Counted from the stretch's first letter, positions 22,225 to 33,655 are shown. The stretch: DNA of 64,000 nucleotides from Isoetes taiwanensis (GCA_021234155.1 JAJEKV010000065.1:124001-188000), one strand, 5' to 3'. Notes: generated from the sequence alone by a model not told the origin. Made by a program: numbers and translations.

Positions 22225-22765
22225 TCATAAACAACCCCTGTAGTAATATTGAGTGAAAGTGGCGTCGGCATTAATAATCAGCTGAGTATATTGTGTTTCT
22301 GGCTTGTAACCGAGCTGGATGTGTGAACCATCAATTACAACAGCAACTTGTGGCACGCTAGAGATGGCTTCAAAGCCAGAAATTATCTCCTGCAATCTTG
22401 CATTGTCAGGGGGCTTAATAAAATCATTTCGCAAATGTAAAGTTAGTATATCAACAATGATCCTAGTGTACTTGTGGACAGTCGAAGCACCAATGCGGAA
22501 TAATTGAGAAATGACAATGCACTTGTCATTGTGAGCCAACCTGAAAATAACAATTACAAAGGCAAGCTTCTTATCAATTGGTTCGCACACCATCTCAGAA
22601 GGATCTACCTCGGGGATATGTGGAACAACCAACTGGAATAACTTTTCAAAATTTGACGGACACATCCTGTGAAAACACCTGAAGTTATAATCTTCTGACA
22701 CAACGAAGATGGAACATCCCTCCATAATCCAATTTGTCGCGGATAGATCCAGTACTCGCGCATTT
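22225..22765 (-). pseudogene. Harbinger (HARBI1/ALP1-type) transposase, N-terminal fragment
   Basis: Starts MREYWIYPRQIGLWRD near 22764, changes frame near 22715, then runs open: FRCFHRMCPSNFEKLFQLV, IVIFRLAHNDKC, LFRIGASTVHKYTRIIVDIL (helix-turn-helix) and VAVVIDGSHIQL with the first catalytic aspartate. It stops at YYRGCL near 22230. Past the stop, shifted frames still suggest HHFYTSPLYGKM. PIF/Harbinger proteins cut and join DNA; this copy cannot. Confidence 0.8.
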
Positions 22766-22982
22766 TTTTAGAATGCAGATCTAAAACAAGAACTAGCCAG
22801 CAGCATAAGATTTGAATGATTCAGTGAAAATAGTATCCATTGGATCGTCGTCATTACATAGAATACATATGGAGTCCAAGATGCCAGTTTGCATGTGAGT
22901 TCCACATTGATTCTACATATGCCACTCTCCATCTGATGATGGATGGCAAATCCATCTGCAAGAACCCAGAGCCAGAGTTTGC

Positions 22983-23094
22983 TTGACGTGGCTATTGTTA
23001 GCACCGTCCGATGCTTGCCACGTAATTACATTCAGGCGGCTCTAGTTGGCTACCCTTCTATGGACCTAAGTACGTGGCATCGAGCTCATATATA
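22983..23094 (+). promoter_or_regulatory. TAF7 promoter candidate
   Basis: Three G-box-like ACGT cores lie close together: TGACGTGGC near 22984, GCCACGTAA near 23017 and TACGTGGCA near 23071. TATATA lies at 23089-23094, only 32 bp before the ATG, so it is either an upstream element of a very short leader or coincidence. Confidence 0.4.
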
Positions 23095-23125
23095 GGTACG
23101 TTTATTTCCTTGCCGAAGAGCAAAT

Positions 23126-24477
23126 ATGGAAGAGCAGTTCATCTTGCGAGTTCCCCCTTCTGTCGCCGAACGAATAGATCGCTTGCTCATTCCAAATCCC
23201 ACATCCGGTGTCGAGAATTCAGTGCATCTTTCCTTTCAAGGTATTCCTTTTCAGCCCTTTGCGTTCTTCTATTTGCATTAGGTTATCCATTTTTGCGTTC
23301 GCTTCTCACTGTAACAATGGGAGCTTACTTAAATTGGTTTGAGAAGTTAACCTATGGCTTTCCGACCATCCTTTAAAACTCCATAGAGAAAGAAGAAATT
23401 ACTGTTTCACATTCATATCCATTACCCTATATTGTAAATTTCTGTGTGCCTTTCACCATGAATATTTGCTGCAACATTATTTAAACTCCATAGAAAGGAG
23501 AAATTACTGTTTCGCATTCATATCCATTATATTTTAAGTTTTTGTGTATCTCTTACCATGAGTATTTGCTGCAACAAAGACTTTCACAGTTTGTTTTATT
23601 TCACAGAATCCATTAGTCAACATCATAGCTATAAGTATGCTTTGGGGGTGTTCCCTTATCCTCAATCTTTAACAAAAAGAATCACACCAGCTTGTAATGT
23701 TTTTGCCTGCAGAAGATGGTAGAACTGGCTCTTTTACCATTGGTGAAAATGAATATCCAGTATCTCTTTTGGACTTACCAGGTGTTATAGAGTCATATAA
23801 AACATATGATGATACTGTGCTCATCAAAACAGCAGATATTGGCCAGGTACATGCTGTTTTTGCTGTTGTGCATAACAAAGAATATGTGATACGGTTCCAT
23901 TTGTAGATCATTATGGTTAGGGAACCAAATGAGCCTCCACAAGAAGGTTTGGAATGCAAAAATGGGCTTGCACCTCCAATGAGAGATGCTCGCAAAAAAC
24001 GATTCCGTCGAGAACCTGATCTCAATGTGAGGGTTTTTAGGTGCTGGTATTAGTCTTAATATTATTATGTGGTATTTTGTCTTCATTCATCCATGTTTTT
24101 GTTCTGTGGCAGCCGGAGTTTGTGCAGAAAGTCGAAAATGAGCTCCAAAGCATCATGGCTGGAACAAATTGGGATGATATCCTTTTCCTTGGTAGATCTA
24201 AACTGGCAATTTGTAGATATGGGATATTTGCATGTTGTTGTGAAGTTAAATAACAGGCAAAAATATGTAGTCAGTGCAAGTTATTAATTGTTGTGTACAT
24301 CTTGACTTCAAGCTACATGTGGAAGTCGTTGAACAGGAAGATGATGACGAGACGCCTGCGGAGGCACCTGTAACGCAGCCAATTCTCCCACAAGTTGAGC
24401 AGGCTGTCAAGTCTGATGCGCCACTTGCAGAAGATGAATCCACATCAGAAGATGATGAAGACGACGAAGATGATTAG
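23126..24477 (+). CDS. TAF7: TFIID subunit TAF7, five exons, intact
   Basis: Exons 23126-23240, 23713-23846, 23907-24026, 24113-24191 and 24326-24477 all have GT/AG borders, keep frame and give 199 residues, close to the usual plant TAF7 size. Start MEEQFILRVPPSVAERIDRL and core SLLDLPGVIESYKTYDD, TADIGQ and PPMRDARKRRFRREPDLN are TAF7 hallmarks; the end is an acidic tail (EDDEDDEDD). TAF7 is a nuclear subunit of TFIID that contacts TAF1 and restrains its acetyltransferase. Exon 4/5 borders are the least certain; they were chosen because GTAG and GGAAG give a matching phase. Intron 1 (472 bp) holds a 107-bp duplication. Confidence 0.93.
23376..23580 (+). repeat. 107-bp direct duplication in TAF7 intron 1
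   Basis: aaactccatagag...gaaattactgtttc starts at 23376 and again at 23483, with the downstream phrases accatgaatatttgctgcaac and accatgagtatttgctgcaac. Two diverged copies. Confidence 0.8.
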
Positions 24478-26272
24478 CATAATGAAAACCTGATATTATA
24501 ATCTGTACATATTGCAGCAGTTCGAATCAAGTTTCTTGGATAGATCCAAAAGCATAATTCTTGTATTATGGTCAGATATGCATGGGATTGCTGGTTAGAG
24601 AACAGAACTGTTATTTATAGCATCGATTCAAACATTAAGGGGTGATGCTAGGAACTGTGATTTTAGGATGTTTGAGATCTGAACAATGGTTATGAAATTG
24701 TTGGAAGTGTACAAGCTGGTATTGTTATCTGATTAGTTGCTATTCAGATTTGATGGTGGGAAACAAGGTTATCGAGGAGGATCATACATCCTAGGCTGGA
24801 CAATATATGAGCTCCGAGAAGACGTTTTGGTGTCTTCTTGGCTTATAAGTTTCTAAAACAAGATGAAGTAAAAGAAGTCATGGACATAGAAAATATGTGT
24901 GGAATATTGTATATGAGCCTGGTTTCTTAAGTGCCCGTCTGTCTAAGCTGGAATTGGCGCTTTTATATTGCTTAAAGAAGGATCTATTGATTTGAAAAGG
25001 GCCTTTTTCTTTTTATCATAAAGATTCAATTATACATAATTAGCACTACATAAGTTGATCGGATGGTATACCAACTACCTTATGTTCAAATTGCACCACG
25101 AAGAAAGAACTATACAGGGTATGTATTAATTAATCTTGGGGATAGTCTTAGTATTAGTGGGTATGTATTAATTAATCTTGGGGATAGTCTTAGTATTAGT
25201 TAGTCTTAGTGATACCAGGCTTCATTATAAGTCCTAGCTCTCCTTTATACACGTTTTTATACCTTTATATGATGTTTTTATATGCACCCACTTTTTGTGC
25301 ACGTGACTCCATTTTGTCTACGTATACCCATTTTAGGGTTTGGCCCTATTTTCGGCTTTTTGGGTTGCCCGAAGGGCAATCCCTAGGCATAGAGGTGAGG
25401 GTTTAGGAATATTTGTAAGTGTGAGGCAGAGGTACGTGGTTAGTCTGGGATGTGTGAGGAATATGCCTTTTCAACAATCAAAGATATGGGAAAAAAAAGT
25501 GCTGAACTTGCAATAATTGGTAAATGGACTTCAATAGAATATGCTCAAGTCCAAGAGTTTGCATGCAGTTCCCTGTGCCTTCATTGCAGCTTCGAATTGC
25601 CAGATTGTAGCACTAGCCTGCCCTTCTTGCTTCCTAAGTTTTCATCTGTAGTTATTCTGCCTATTCAACCCTGTGCCTCTTTTCGACACATCTCCTTTGC
25701 CTTTTGCTCTCTCTTTCTTTCGACTGTATTCTGTGAGTTTGCCCCTTTCGCAGTTTGTAACCTATTTGAGTGTCTTGAAGTTCTTACCCAACTGGTCGGA
25801 GCTAGAAAGCATTTGAGTCAGATAGTGAAAACCTGGGGGTCTGCATGAGTCTTGGGTAAAACATCCAGACAAATTTCAATTGCTGCAACGCAGCAGGGCT
25901 CCCTTAACGTTTTCGGCTTTCTGTTATAGGTCCAGCCTTCAAATCTCCAGCAACCTTGTGGCAACATGGCAGTGACCAGGAATCCCTATCCACAATATGG
26001 CTCTATACCTAGGCCAATACATTGCCACCATCCAAAAATGGATCATGCTTTTCTCCACAGAACATTCAGGTTTTCCTACCAGATCATAAGGTCCAAGTTA
26101 GTAATGCCTTTCTTGAACCTTTTACTTAGGAGACTAGCAAACATTTTGCTATAGGGCATTTCTTGGAGCCCGTAACATAACAAGATCAGAATAACCAGTA
26201 GTTAAATATAGGAAGAAGGAAGGAAGGAAGAAACAAAGTGCAATCTAGGCTTTAATTATCAACTATTATTCT
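24478..26272. other. Intergenic stretch downstream of TAF7
   Basis: TAF7 3' flank (poly(A) signal not certain), then unremarkable DNA. The open stretch at 25450-25848 has no recognisable protein. Fragments near 25966-26160 on the minus strand weakly resemble LINE RT (KMFASLLSKRFKK) but carry several stops. Confidence 0.4.
25119..25202 (+). repeat. 42-bp perfect tandem duplication
   Basis: gtatgtattaattaatcttg... starts at 25119 and again at 25161 with no difference across the unit. Confidence 0.9.
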
Positions 26273-26930
26273 TTGTCATGGAAGGCTTTTCAGACGAGAT
26301 TTCTGTTATACAGATGGGATCGGCAAATCTGGGCTGGGGTGGCTGATTTTTTGTCATCAATGCAGCAACCACAGGCCGATGTGCCTATTTGGATATGTGA
26401 TGCACGTGTTAAGCCAGAAAAGTTTGTTTCTTCCACGTACAGGCTGCTTTTGGATTGTGATCTCTCTCCCCATTCCAGCACTGGCATCTTCAGGTTCCTC
26501 AACCACAGTGGAACAGTGTTTGGATGTGGACATGGGATAAATTGCTCCACCCTAAAGTGTCAGCGCTGCGATGGCAAATTCTCAACAAATGTGTTCGAGT
26601 GAATGCCTTGGTTCACAAGATGAAACCTAGAGTCTCAGATCGTTGCTCTCTCTGTGGCCAACATATTGAAACTATTGAACATTGCTTCTTCCTGTGCGAT
26701 CATCTACGACTTGCTTGGGCATGGTTGTTCACTCTTTTCAGTGTGTCTCTCACTAGCCAGGAGATCCTACTTGCACTTTATTCCCCTGTTTGGCCGAACC
26801 TGCGTAAGCGGGCATTTCATCTTGCTTCGAGTTGGATTTTGTGGTCTATCTGGCAGAGGCGACGTTTGTGTATTTTCCAAGGTGCACACATCTCTGATCA
26901 GCAGCATCATTGTACTCAGCAAAAGATCAC
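26273..26930 (+). pseudogene. LINE C-terminal zf-RVT remnant
   Basis: 26430-26510 reads KFVSSTYRLLLD; after a frame change near 26510 it becomes WTWDKLLHPKVSALRWQIL and CSLCGQHIETIEHCFFLCDH...AWAWL. That order, with CxxC...HCFFxC, is the zf-RVT domain at the end of plant LINE proteins. It is on the opposite strand from the LINE at 19263-21176. Confidence 0.8.
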
Positions 26931-26935
26931 TAATG

Positions 26936-27066
26936 ATGGTCATGATGTGTGTGGTGCATGGTGTGGTGTGGTGTGTGGTAATGTACACAACACCAAGGTG
27001 CTCGGTCTGGTCAATGTGATGAGTGTGGGGCATGGTATGGTGCATGGTGTGGTGTGGTATACACAT
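26936..27066 (+). repeat. GTGTGGTG-rich minisatellite
   Basis: Runs of tgtgtggtgcatggtgtggtgtgg repeat three times. Read on the other strand this is the same ACACCACACC word that builds the larger array at 54650-55560. Confidence 0.75.
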
Positions 27067-27089
27067 CCTAATAGTTTAGTGTTTATTTC

Positions 27090-28969
27090 ATGCAGATGCT
27101 ATTGTTTAAGAGGTTTGAGGACCAACATCCACACATTAAGATTCGTCTTCGAGCTTTCGAGAAGCTAAAACCTTGGTTTGTTGTGAAATTGAAGGACTTC
27201 AATAGTTGTTGCATTCAGCATGTGAGGATGCAAATGTTAGTGGATGGACTCAATGGGATGAGAACCAAACATCCATAGAATTGCACTTGCACCTGTGATA
27301 TATGTAGATCACAAAACCACATGAACTTGGTCAATGCAGGGCACACCAGCATTAAATTGCAAGTACAGGAAGCCTATGGAGATCTATATTGTGTCCAAAG
27401 AGTGAATTAGATGAGTTTCACAAGAGGCGTGCATCCTTGAAGATTGTGAGCTGTGTGGAATCAAGAAGTTTCAGACATGTCCCATGGAAGAACGTGGCAG
27501 TAACAGGAAAGTGAAATGGGAGTACATTGAGTATGAAAAAGACGTCTCGAGTTCTGGTAGGAGATTGACTTATCAATACAATGAGACAGAACCCAAGGAG
27601 CTTCTAGATAAACTGAAAGCACGTCTCAAAATCTTTACACTGCACAATTTCAGGTACCAATGACAGGCAAAACAATTTAAAGAGTTTCTGGAGAATCTCC
27701 CAGCCGATGCATGTCTTTCGGTAGTGGATTTTGCAGAGAACTATACATTCAAGGAACAAAAGGAGGTGCAATCGATGTGCTGGGTCAATAACCAAATTAC
27801 CATTTTGGTTCAAATAACCTATCAGTATGACTCAATGACAGATGAAATTATCAAGGAAACACATTACTATGTATCAGATGGTAGGGAACACGATACTTTG
27901 TTCGTGCAACACTACTTCATGAAGCACCACAAATATCTGGAGCAGAAAGGAAGGGCGCCAAAGAGACATTATGTGTTTTCAAATGGTGCAGCATCTCAAT
28001 TCAAGGCTTCTAGACCATTTTATTTTGTGGCTAGGTACAAAAATGACACTGAAGTCTATATGATGTAGAATCATTTTTGTTCTGCCCACGGGAAAGGTGG
28101 ACATGATGGCAAGGCTGCTGAGTTGAAGAGATGGTTAAGACAACTGTAATTAAAATACAGCAGCATAAAATTGGGTAATACTCATGAAATGGTAGAAGTT
28201 ATTGAAGAGATTTTTACTTGTGGAACATCCGAGTGGATGAACACGTCTGAAACCAGCAAGAAGAAAAATATAAAAAGGTTCTTTTGGGAAGTCAAGGTGG
28301 AGGATATAGATAGAAAGAAAGCATGTGGTGCAGAAAGGATTTTGGACACTAGGCAGATCCATTGTGTACATGCATTCAATCCTGAATCTCCATTGCAGTT
28401 GCATATGAGGGAACTTTCATGCTTATGCAGCTATTGCTTGGATGGCATGTGGGACAGTTGTGTGAACAAGGACTATGTTGATGATTGGAGATCAAGTTAT
28501 TGTACCATCCTCCAATGTGCATGCTGACATTGAGGAGGACCGTAAATCCAGCAGGTCCTTGTTCTCCTCCAATCCCACGATGTTAGCAGAGACACTTAGA
28601 GTTGGTGATAATTTTGCTGTCGTTGCTCCGAAAGGGAATGATGAGGGTGCTGAATTTTAGATTTTGATATGCACACAACCAAAATGGATAGTGGAGAAAG
28701 ACTTCCAACTCAATGGAACATGATACCTCGCCAGTGATAGTGTCGTAGAAGGTATGTATTACAAGAATGGTGCAAGATCAACTGACAGCTATGATCTTTG
28801 CAGTAAAGACGCCTTAGGCATAGTATTCATAACACAGATCTGTGCAATCAGACTTCACATGCCACCAACTAAATGTCAAAACAAGACTGTATATAGGCTG
28901 GATCCTTTAGATGAGGAGAAAATTTTACAGAAATTACCCGAAGTTCTTTCTAATGAGGATGAAATGTAA
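27090..28969 (+). pseudogene. Decayed transposase-like gene of an uncharacterised family
   Basis: Segments in order: RAFEKLKPWFVVKLKDFNSC (27130), FKEFLENLPAD then VVDFAENYTFKEQKEVQSM (27680-27780), DGREHDTLFVQHYF, FSNGAASQFKASRPFYF (27980), then after a TAG (28066) NHFCSAHGKGGHDG, and RELSCLCSYCLDGMWDSC (28410). The pattern DFAEN...HD...SDGAASQFK...HGKG..DG occurs, as I remember it, in unnamed multi-copy proteins of cnidarians, fish and oomycetes, probably transposon-derived. Stops at 27661 (TGA), 28066 (TAG, where W is usual) and 28147 (TAA) lie in the same frame as the rest, and more changes follow after 28650. Confidence 0.65.
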
Positions 28970-29321
28970 AACCATTCTGTAATTTTCAGAACTCATCTGA
29001 AGTTCTGTGCTTTAGCTGTGAAAATGAGTTTGCCTTGATTTCTTTTGAAGACTTGAAATCTTTTGAACACTTGATACTTTATTTTGTGACAAAGAACATA
29101 TAGTTGAATATGAATTTTCACTCAAATGAATCGAGGTTACAGTAACAATTACGTACATAAGAAAGATATACAGTGATTTGAAAGTACGAGGTGACTCATG
29201 CACCTATATACTTCCCAATGCATATGTTCCTCTCAGTTCCAGCTTTTGTTGCTTGTAATCTTAAAATTTCAAGCATGAACACTCTAACATCAACTGGATC
29301 CTGGTTTGAAATGTCCATAAC

Positions 29322-29402
29322 TGTAATATTCCTAACCGACATGCCCTTAGCCAACTGGGCAAAACCTTCTAGACGTTTATGAGTAGTCGCTTCCACCCAT
29401 TT
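29322..29402 (-). repeat. TRIM LTR fragment
   Basis: tgtaatattcctaaccgacatgccc...cacccattta matches the outer 80 bp of the LTR at 30867-31010 with few changes. No internal region or second LTR follows. Confidence 0.75.
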
Positions 29403-30103
29403 ACATCAAGTGCTTGAGGATGTGTTGCAGCTTATGTGAAGACATCCATAGAGTAATCAAAAACCCTGTTTGGGGCTCTACAAGAAGTTTTACCAACTGC
29501 AGAATGTTCAACAAAGTGGAGCGGGGAATAGCACAATCAATTATGCTGCAGGCCTTCAAAAACTCGAAGATGAGGACGTTCATCTAATCAGGGTTTTTCA
29601 TTTGAATTGAATATCTAGTAACACACAAAACAAGGGAAGGGTTATACCATTATCTGCATAATCTGGATGATTGATCTTTTCATTCTTTATCATCATTAGC
29701 TATAAATATAGATCTGCTGTTGTAAGCCATCAAATTGGACGGTTTCTCCGCACAATGCATCAGTTTTATCAGCATAGTATATGCATGCTATGTATGAAAT
29801 CAGGAAGGTTCTTTAGACGCTTTATACTAATATAAATCTGAACCATTAGGCAGTGACTACATAAGCTGGGGATTGTGCTAACATAGTGTAGTTAGAATAT
29901 TTCAAGATGGGTTATAAACACGGACCTTTGGATGCGTGATGTTATGTTATGTTGACAGTAATCACTACATATTCATAGCTCCGGATTGGAGCTCTAATCA
30001 GTACTAATCAGTTTAGTTTAGGGTTTTTGCAGCCCAACAATAATGGCGTGGGAAAAATCCAAAATTCAAAATGACGGAAAAAGGATCTGATAATAATACT
30101 GTG

Positions 30104-30193
30104 CATTAGTGAGCCCATTACTATTAAGGTTTTTCCTCAAAAACCCTTCGGGGCGGGGTTTTTTAATCCTGATAGTAATCGGCGTCACTAATG
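30104..30193. repeat. Foldback repeat
   Basis: Left arm cattagtgagcccattactatt pairs with the inverse of the right arm (aatagtaatcggcgtcactaatg) allowing a few mismatches. The centre is an A/C- and G/C-rich block. It could be a remnant MITE; no target duplication is clear. Confidence 0.5.
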
Positions 30194-30668
30194 TAGCCCA
30201 GGTCAGTGCGACTTTATTGCCGCTGGGCACCACTATTGGGCACCAAGACTATGCACTATAATTGTAGAAAAAGGAAAGGAGCTAAGTGTTGGGACAGTGA
30301 GGAACCTCCGACTGACCACCAGGATAGAGCGGGTACAACTGCCGGCTGGTATTCTATTTCCACATAAGAGTTCCGGTGCACCAAAAGCTGAGGGTTCATA
30401 ATTTGACCCACTATTAAAGGTGGGACAATGGAATCCACAATGTGTACAGCTCAAAGCTGTTAATAGCGAAGCATTCTCGCATGGCCACGAAGCCAAATAT
30501 AAGCGGGGTGCTGGTACTAAAAGGAACCAAGTAAAGCCTTCAGAAAAGGCTACAATAAACCAGCGTGATGTGCTAGTAGCACCCATTAGGGAGCTCGCCC
30601 ATGCTACATAAGTCCAGAGGCCTCAGGGTACAAGGGACAATAATGTATATTCTATTCTATTCTATATT

Positions 30669-31010
30669 CCATTTATGCCAGTGTCTCGGGAACATGACAC
30701 CCAGATCTACTCGAGCGGTCTCCCATGGGTCTGTTACAATCTCTCCCACTAGAACTATGCTCATCCTCGAGCATCACAAACCAAGTCATGACCTACAGTC
30801 CAACGGTATTTCGGGTCATACTTGCCCCCATGGAGACTCGAACTCGAGCCCTGCTCTGGTACCAAATGTAATGTTCCTAAGCCACATGCCCTTAGCTAAC
30901 TGGGCAAGACCGTCTAGATGTTTATGAGTAGTCGCTTCTACCCATTTATGCCGATTATCTCGAACGCGACACCAAGATCTACTCGAGCGGTCTCCCATGG
31001 GTCCGTTACA
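30669..31010 (-). mobile_element. TRIM-like miniature LTR retrotransposon
   Basis: A 144-bp LTR (30867-31010) runs from TGTAACGG to ATTACA on the minus strand. Two bases inside it is a primer site TGGTACCAGAGC, one base from the initiator-Met type. A 128-bp interior without ORF ends in a purine tract (GTGGGAGAGA) followed by the second LTR start TGTAACAGACC at 30738. About 70 bp of that LTR are readable (to 30669); the rest is replaced by a TATTC microsatellite. Size, lack of ORF and PBS/PPT are those of TRIMs. It lies 5 bp from a predicted splice acceptor of the Ulp1 pseudogene. Confidence 0.75.
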
Positions 31011-31078
31011 ACAACCTGCAGTTAACCACACTTTGTCAATAATAGAGATTGGTTTGTCTGCTGCATTTGAGTACTTAC

Positions 31079-31626
31079 TAGATTAGACAACAATATATTC
31101 ACTCCTTTCAAGTACCCCCTCACAAATTTGTTCATAAATGAAAATATGGCAGGGCCGCATGAATGACCATCGGTTTGAAGAGGCGTTCTGAAAATTTTCA
31201 CAACATCTGAGGTTGTAAAGCTGAAATTATTGTGTCCAAGCAATTCCAGAAACCTGCATTCAAAGTTTGTTGTCATTATGTGACAACAGAAAAAATGCAA
31301 TGAGCAAGCACTAACCTCTCAATATGTTTGCTTCTGCCATGCAAGCCCATGCTATCAAAGTGATATATTTTTTATTTATATCTCTGTGCGAGACACACGC
31401 GGCTTACGATAAAAAAATAGGTCCAGCGATGTCCATCACACGCAGACACAAACATATATTGGCACTTATCCAGATTTACATGTTTCCTTATTGTTTTGTA
31501 ACTATTTGTGTCCTTGGACAATGTCGAGTGAAAAAGAGGGAATGAAAGCGATGGCTCATTCCTTGGAGCATCAAGTAACATTCCATGTATTTGCAAACAT
31601 ATGCATATGATGGCACAATCCTGATG
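31079..31626 (-). pseudogene. Ulp1-type (C48) cysteine protease, C-terminal half
   Basis: Minus-strand reading: SYAYVCKYMECYLML and HRFHSLFFT, a frame change, then MFVSACDGHRWTYFFIV (catalytic His), an in-frame TAA, YHFDSMGLHGRSKHIER (catalytic Asp), an intron 31315-31254, then TPLQTDGHSCGPAIFSFM (oxyanion Gln and catalytic Cys) ending at a GTAAGTACTC donor (31078). Ulp1 proteases cleave SUMO-like modifiers. The His, Asp, Gln and Cys are all in place, but the stop and frameshift make it a pseudogene. Its N-terminal part lies beyond element E at 44789-44991. Confidence 0.83.
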
Positions 31627-31631
31627 ATCAC

Positions 31632-33192
31632 CGTGGACGTTCCAAAGACAAGATATCGCTCCCGGGACGTACATTGTATCGCCATCGCCACGCCAGACCG
31701 CGCCACCCGATTGACGGTAACGCCAACGGATAGCCAGGTAAGTAGCCCTAGGGGGCAACTTGCTAGGAGTGTTCATATATTATTAATGTGCACATGTGCA
31801 CATTAATGAGGGCACACCTTTCCATGTTGGCATATTTTGCCACCTAGCCACTAAAGGCAAGTGGGGCCTTTCCAATTATCCCACATGCCAAATTGGGTAA
31901 TTGGAAACCCTAGCCTAAACCCCATGTCTATTTAGGGTAGGAAAACCCTAGCTTGCTAGTTTTTCGCCCTTAGGGTTTTAGAGCTCGGGTTTTGGCTGCC
32001 CCAGAGCCAAAACCGCCCCCGACGCCCAAGCTTAATTGGCGCCATCGGTTTCAATTGGATTCAGCTCAGGATGGTTGAACTCAGGGGTGTCGAGGAGCCA
32101 CTCAAGGATGGGGATTTGGTCAATTTAATAGCTTAAACCGCCTTCTAGTCATAGAATCAGTAGGTTTAGACTATTAAATTGCCCATAGTAGTTATCTAGA
32201 TCTTAGATCTTGGACACTAACCAAAGAACCTAACTCTATGATTGGATCTAGTTCTTTAGTTCTTCCGTGATATATTTGGACGATGTATTTTCGCGGAACT
32301 CCTTGTATTGGGAAGGGGGTAGAGGCCCCAAAGCTTGTAGTTGATGCTCCTAGAGTAGCCTCTAGCACAATCGTAGATTCGCCTGTGTACAAGAGCCACA
32401 CCCGGTTGTGGGTGAAGGGGCCGACCGGGCTAAGAAGGAGATTCATGTCCCGATTCTTGAACCATCCCCGGTGTGTAAAGCCTACCGGGATCATTGTGAC
32501 TAGGTTCGATGGCTTACCACCGAAAGTGCGGGTAAGGCATGGGCTCGACACCGCGGAAGTGGTGTACACTTTCCAAAGTGGGTTCACCAATACTGGGCGG
32601 GGCCCTCTAGTCACCTTGAGTCAAAGATGTAGATCTCGGAGGGAGTGATCCCTACCGCCCCATCGGGACCGGGATGATGACCCCGTGAATAGCCCCCTTC
32701 GCTATGCACCCGGGCGGGCTACGGCCAGTCCCAACACTTTTCAGCCTACTCGCAAAGTGTGCATGGGAGGGGCGGATGGAGTGGACAACCTTATGCCATG
32801 TTCTTATGCCGCCCAAATCCATTGCCATGAATTCGGGTCCAAGAACGAACTCACGGAGACCCAAGCCGCCACCATCCTTTGAGTCCGAGCCTTGGGTAGG
32901 ATCCCCTATGTGATGTGCCGATCTTTGTCTATGCAGATATGAGGAGGACCATCCTTCGAGATGGTCACAGGATGTTGATGTATGTGCTACATCGACATGT
33001 ATGTTTACGCCCGCAGCCTAGGTAGGCCCCGAGGGAGACGGGTAGAATGACACCTTCACTCTTCCCAATCGAGACTCAAGCACGTGCGTGATATGTGGAG
33101 GGCCCTCAGTATGACGAGATGGAGCTGGTGTGGGGAAGAACTCTGTTTGTATACGGTGAGTGCACCGTGATAACACAGTAGGGGACGCCACG
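31632..33192 (+). repeat. 5' LTR of element E
   Basis: Starts CGTGGACGTTCC, the TGTGACGTTCC start with mutations, and ends GGGGACGCCACG just before the primer site. It aligns with 43227-44763 throughout, with many short indels. It contains an A/T-rich core and several AAACCCTA-like words (31906-31985) shared by both LTRs. Confidence 0.93.
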
Positions 33193-33193
33193 C

Positions 33194-33206
33194 TGGTATC
33201 GAGCAA
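33194..33206 (+). other. Primer binding site, element E
   Basis: TGGTATCGAGCAATG follows the LTR by one to two bases. It is the initiator tRNA-Met site of element A with one base deleted. Confidence 0.85.
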
Positions 33207-33414
33207 TGTTCTTGGAGACCAAGAGCAAAGCAATCGACCATGTTCCCGATAGTACTAACTTGATAGGATCCTCAAGCCCTCGAAAAGTGGGAAAATTTTT
33301 TCTCACCTTTGTAGTTATGCTAAGCTAGTAACAATTAAGTGAATTGGAATTTAACAAGATTAAAAAGAACGAGCCAAAATTTTCCAGTGAGGTGGTCTCT
33401 CATTACAAATACCT

Positions 33415-33655
33415 CGTCAGAAAACTAACTTTTTGTTTTGAAGCGAGGCGCAAGCTATGAGACATCGAGCCAAGAACACCAAAACATGATGAATTTGAGA
33501 TAAATAATGTGGTAAGGCTAATTCTAAGGTAGGAATTAGTTAGAATAGCATGTTTTAATTACCTAAAACCCTAGAAATGGAGAGATTCACACCGCTACCG
33601 GGTCGCAAAACTAAACATTAGTATTGGAACGAGGGCAAGCTGTGAGACCAATAGG
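33415..33655 (+). promoter_or_regulatory. Paired leader motifs upstream of ORFa (element E)
   Basis: Two copies, at about 33415-33470 and 33596-33655, share AAAACTAA...TTTTGAAGCGAGGCGCAAGC and TGAGAC. The same motif occurs twice more at 35232-35505, before ORFb. Positions and spacing (181 bp) parallel the hairpin pairs of element A, although the sequence differs. Confidence 0.5.

Larger units (their letters stand above)
28970..30668. other. Non-coding stretch with small repeats
   Basis: No gene is supported. It contains a stray LTR fragment at 29322-29402 and a foldback at 30104-30193. A (TATTC)n tract at 30648-30668 abuts the TRIM-like element. Confidence 0.5.

Noticed and set aside
23697-23906. 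DRG-type GTPase (SLLDLPGVIE recalls a G3 motif)
   Set aside because: No P-loop. All exons fit TAF7 in order and length.
24246-24443. Minus-strand Ser/Cys-rich ORF
   Set aside because: Antisense to the acidic TAF7 tail.
25450-25848. Open frame of 132 codons as a gene
   Set aside because: No recognisable domain, biased Cys/Phe/Leu content and no supporting context.
31906-31985. Telomere-like AAACCCTA words
   Set aside because: Only scattered single words, present in both LTRs of E; no tandem array.
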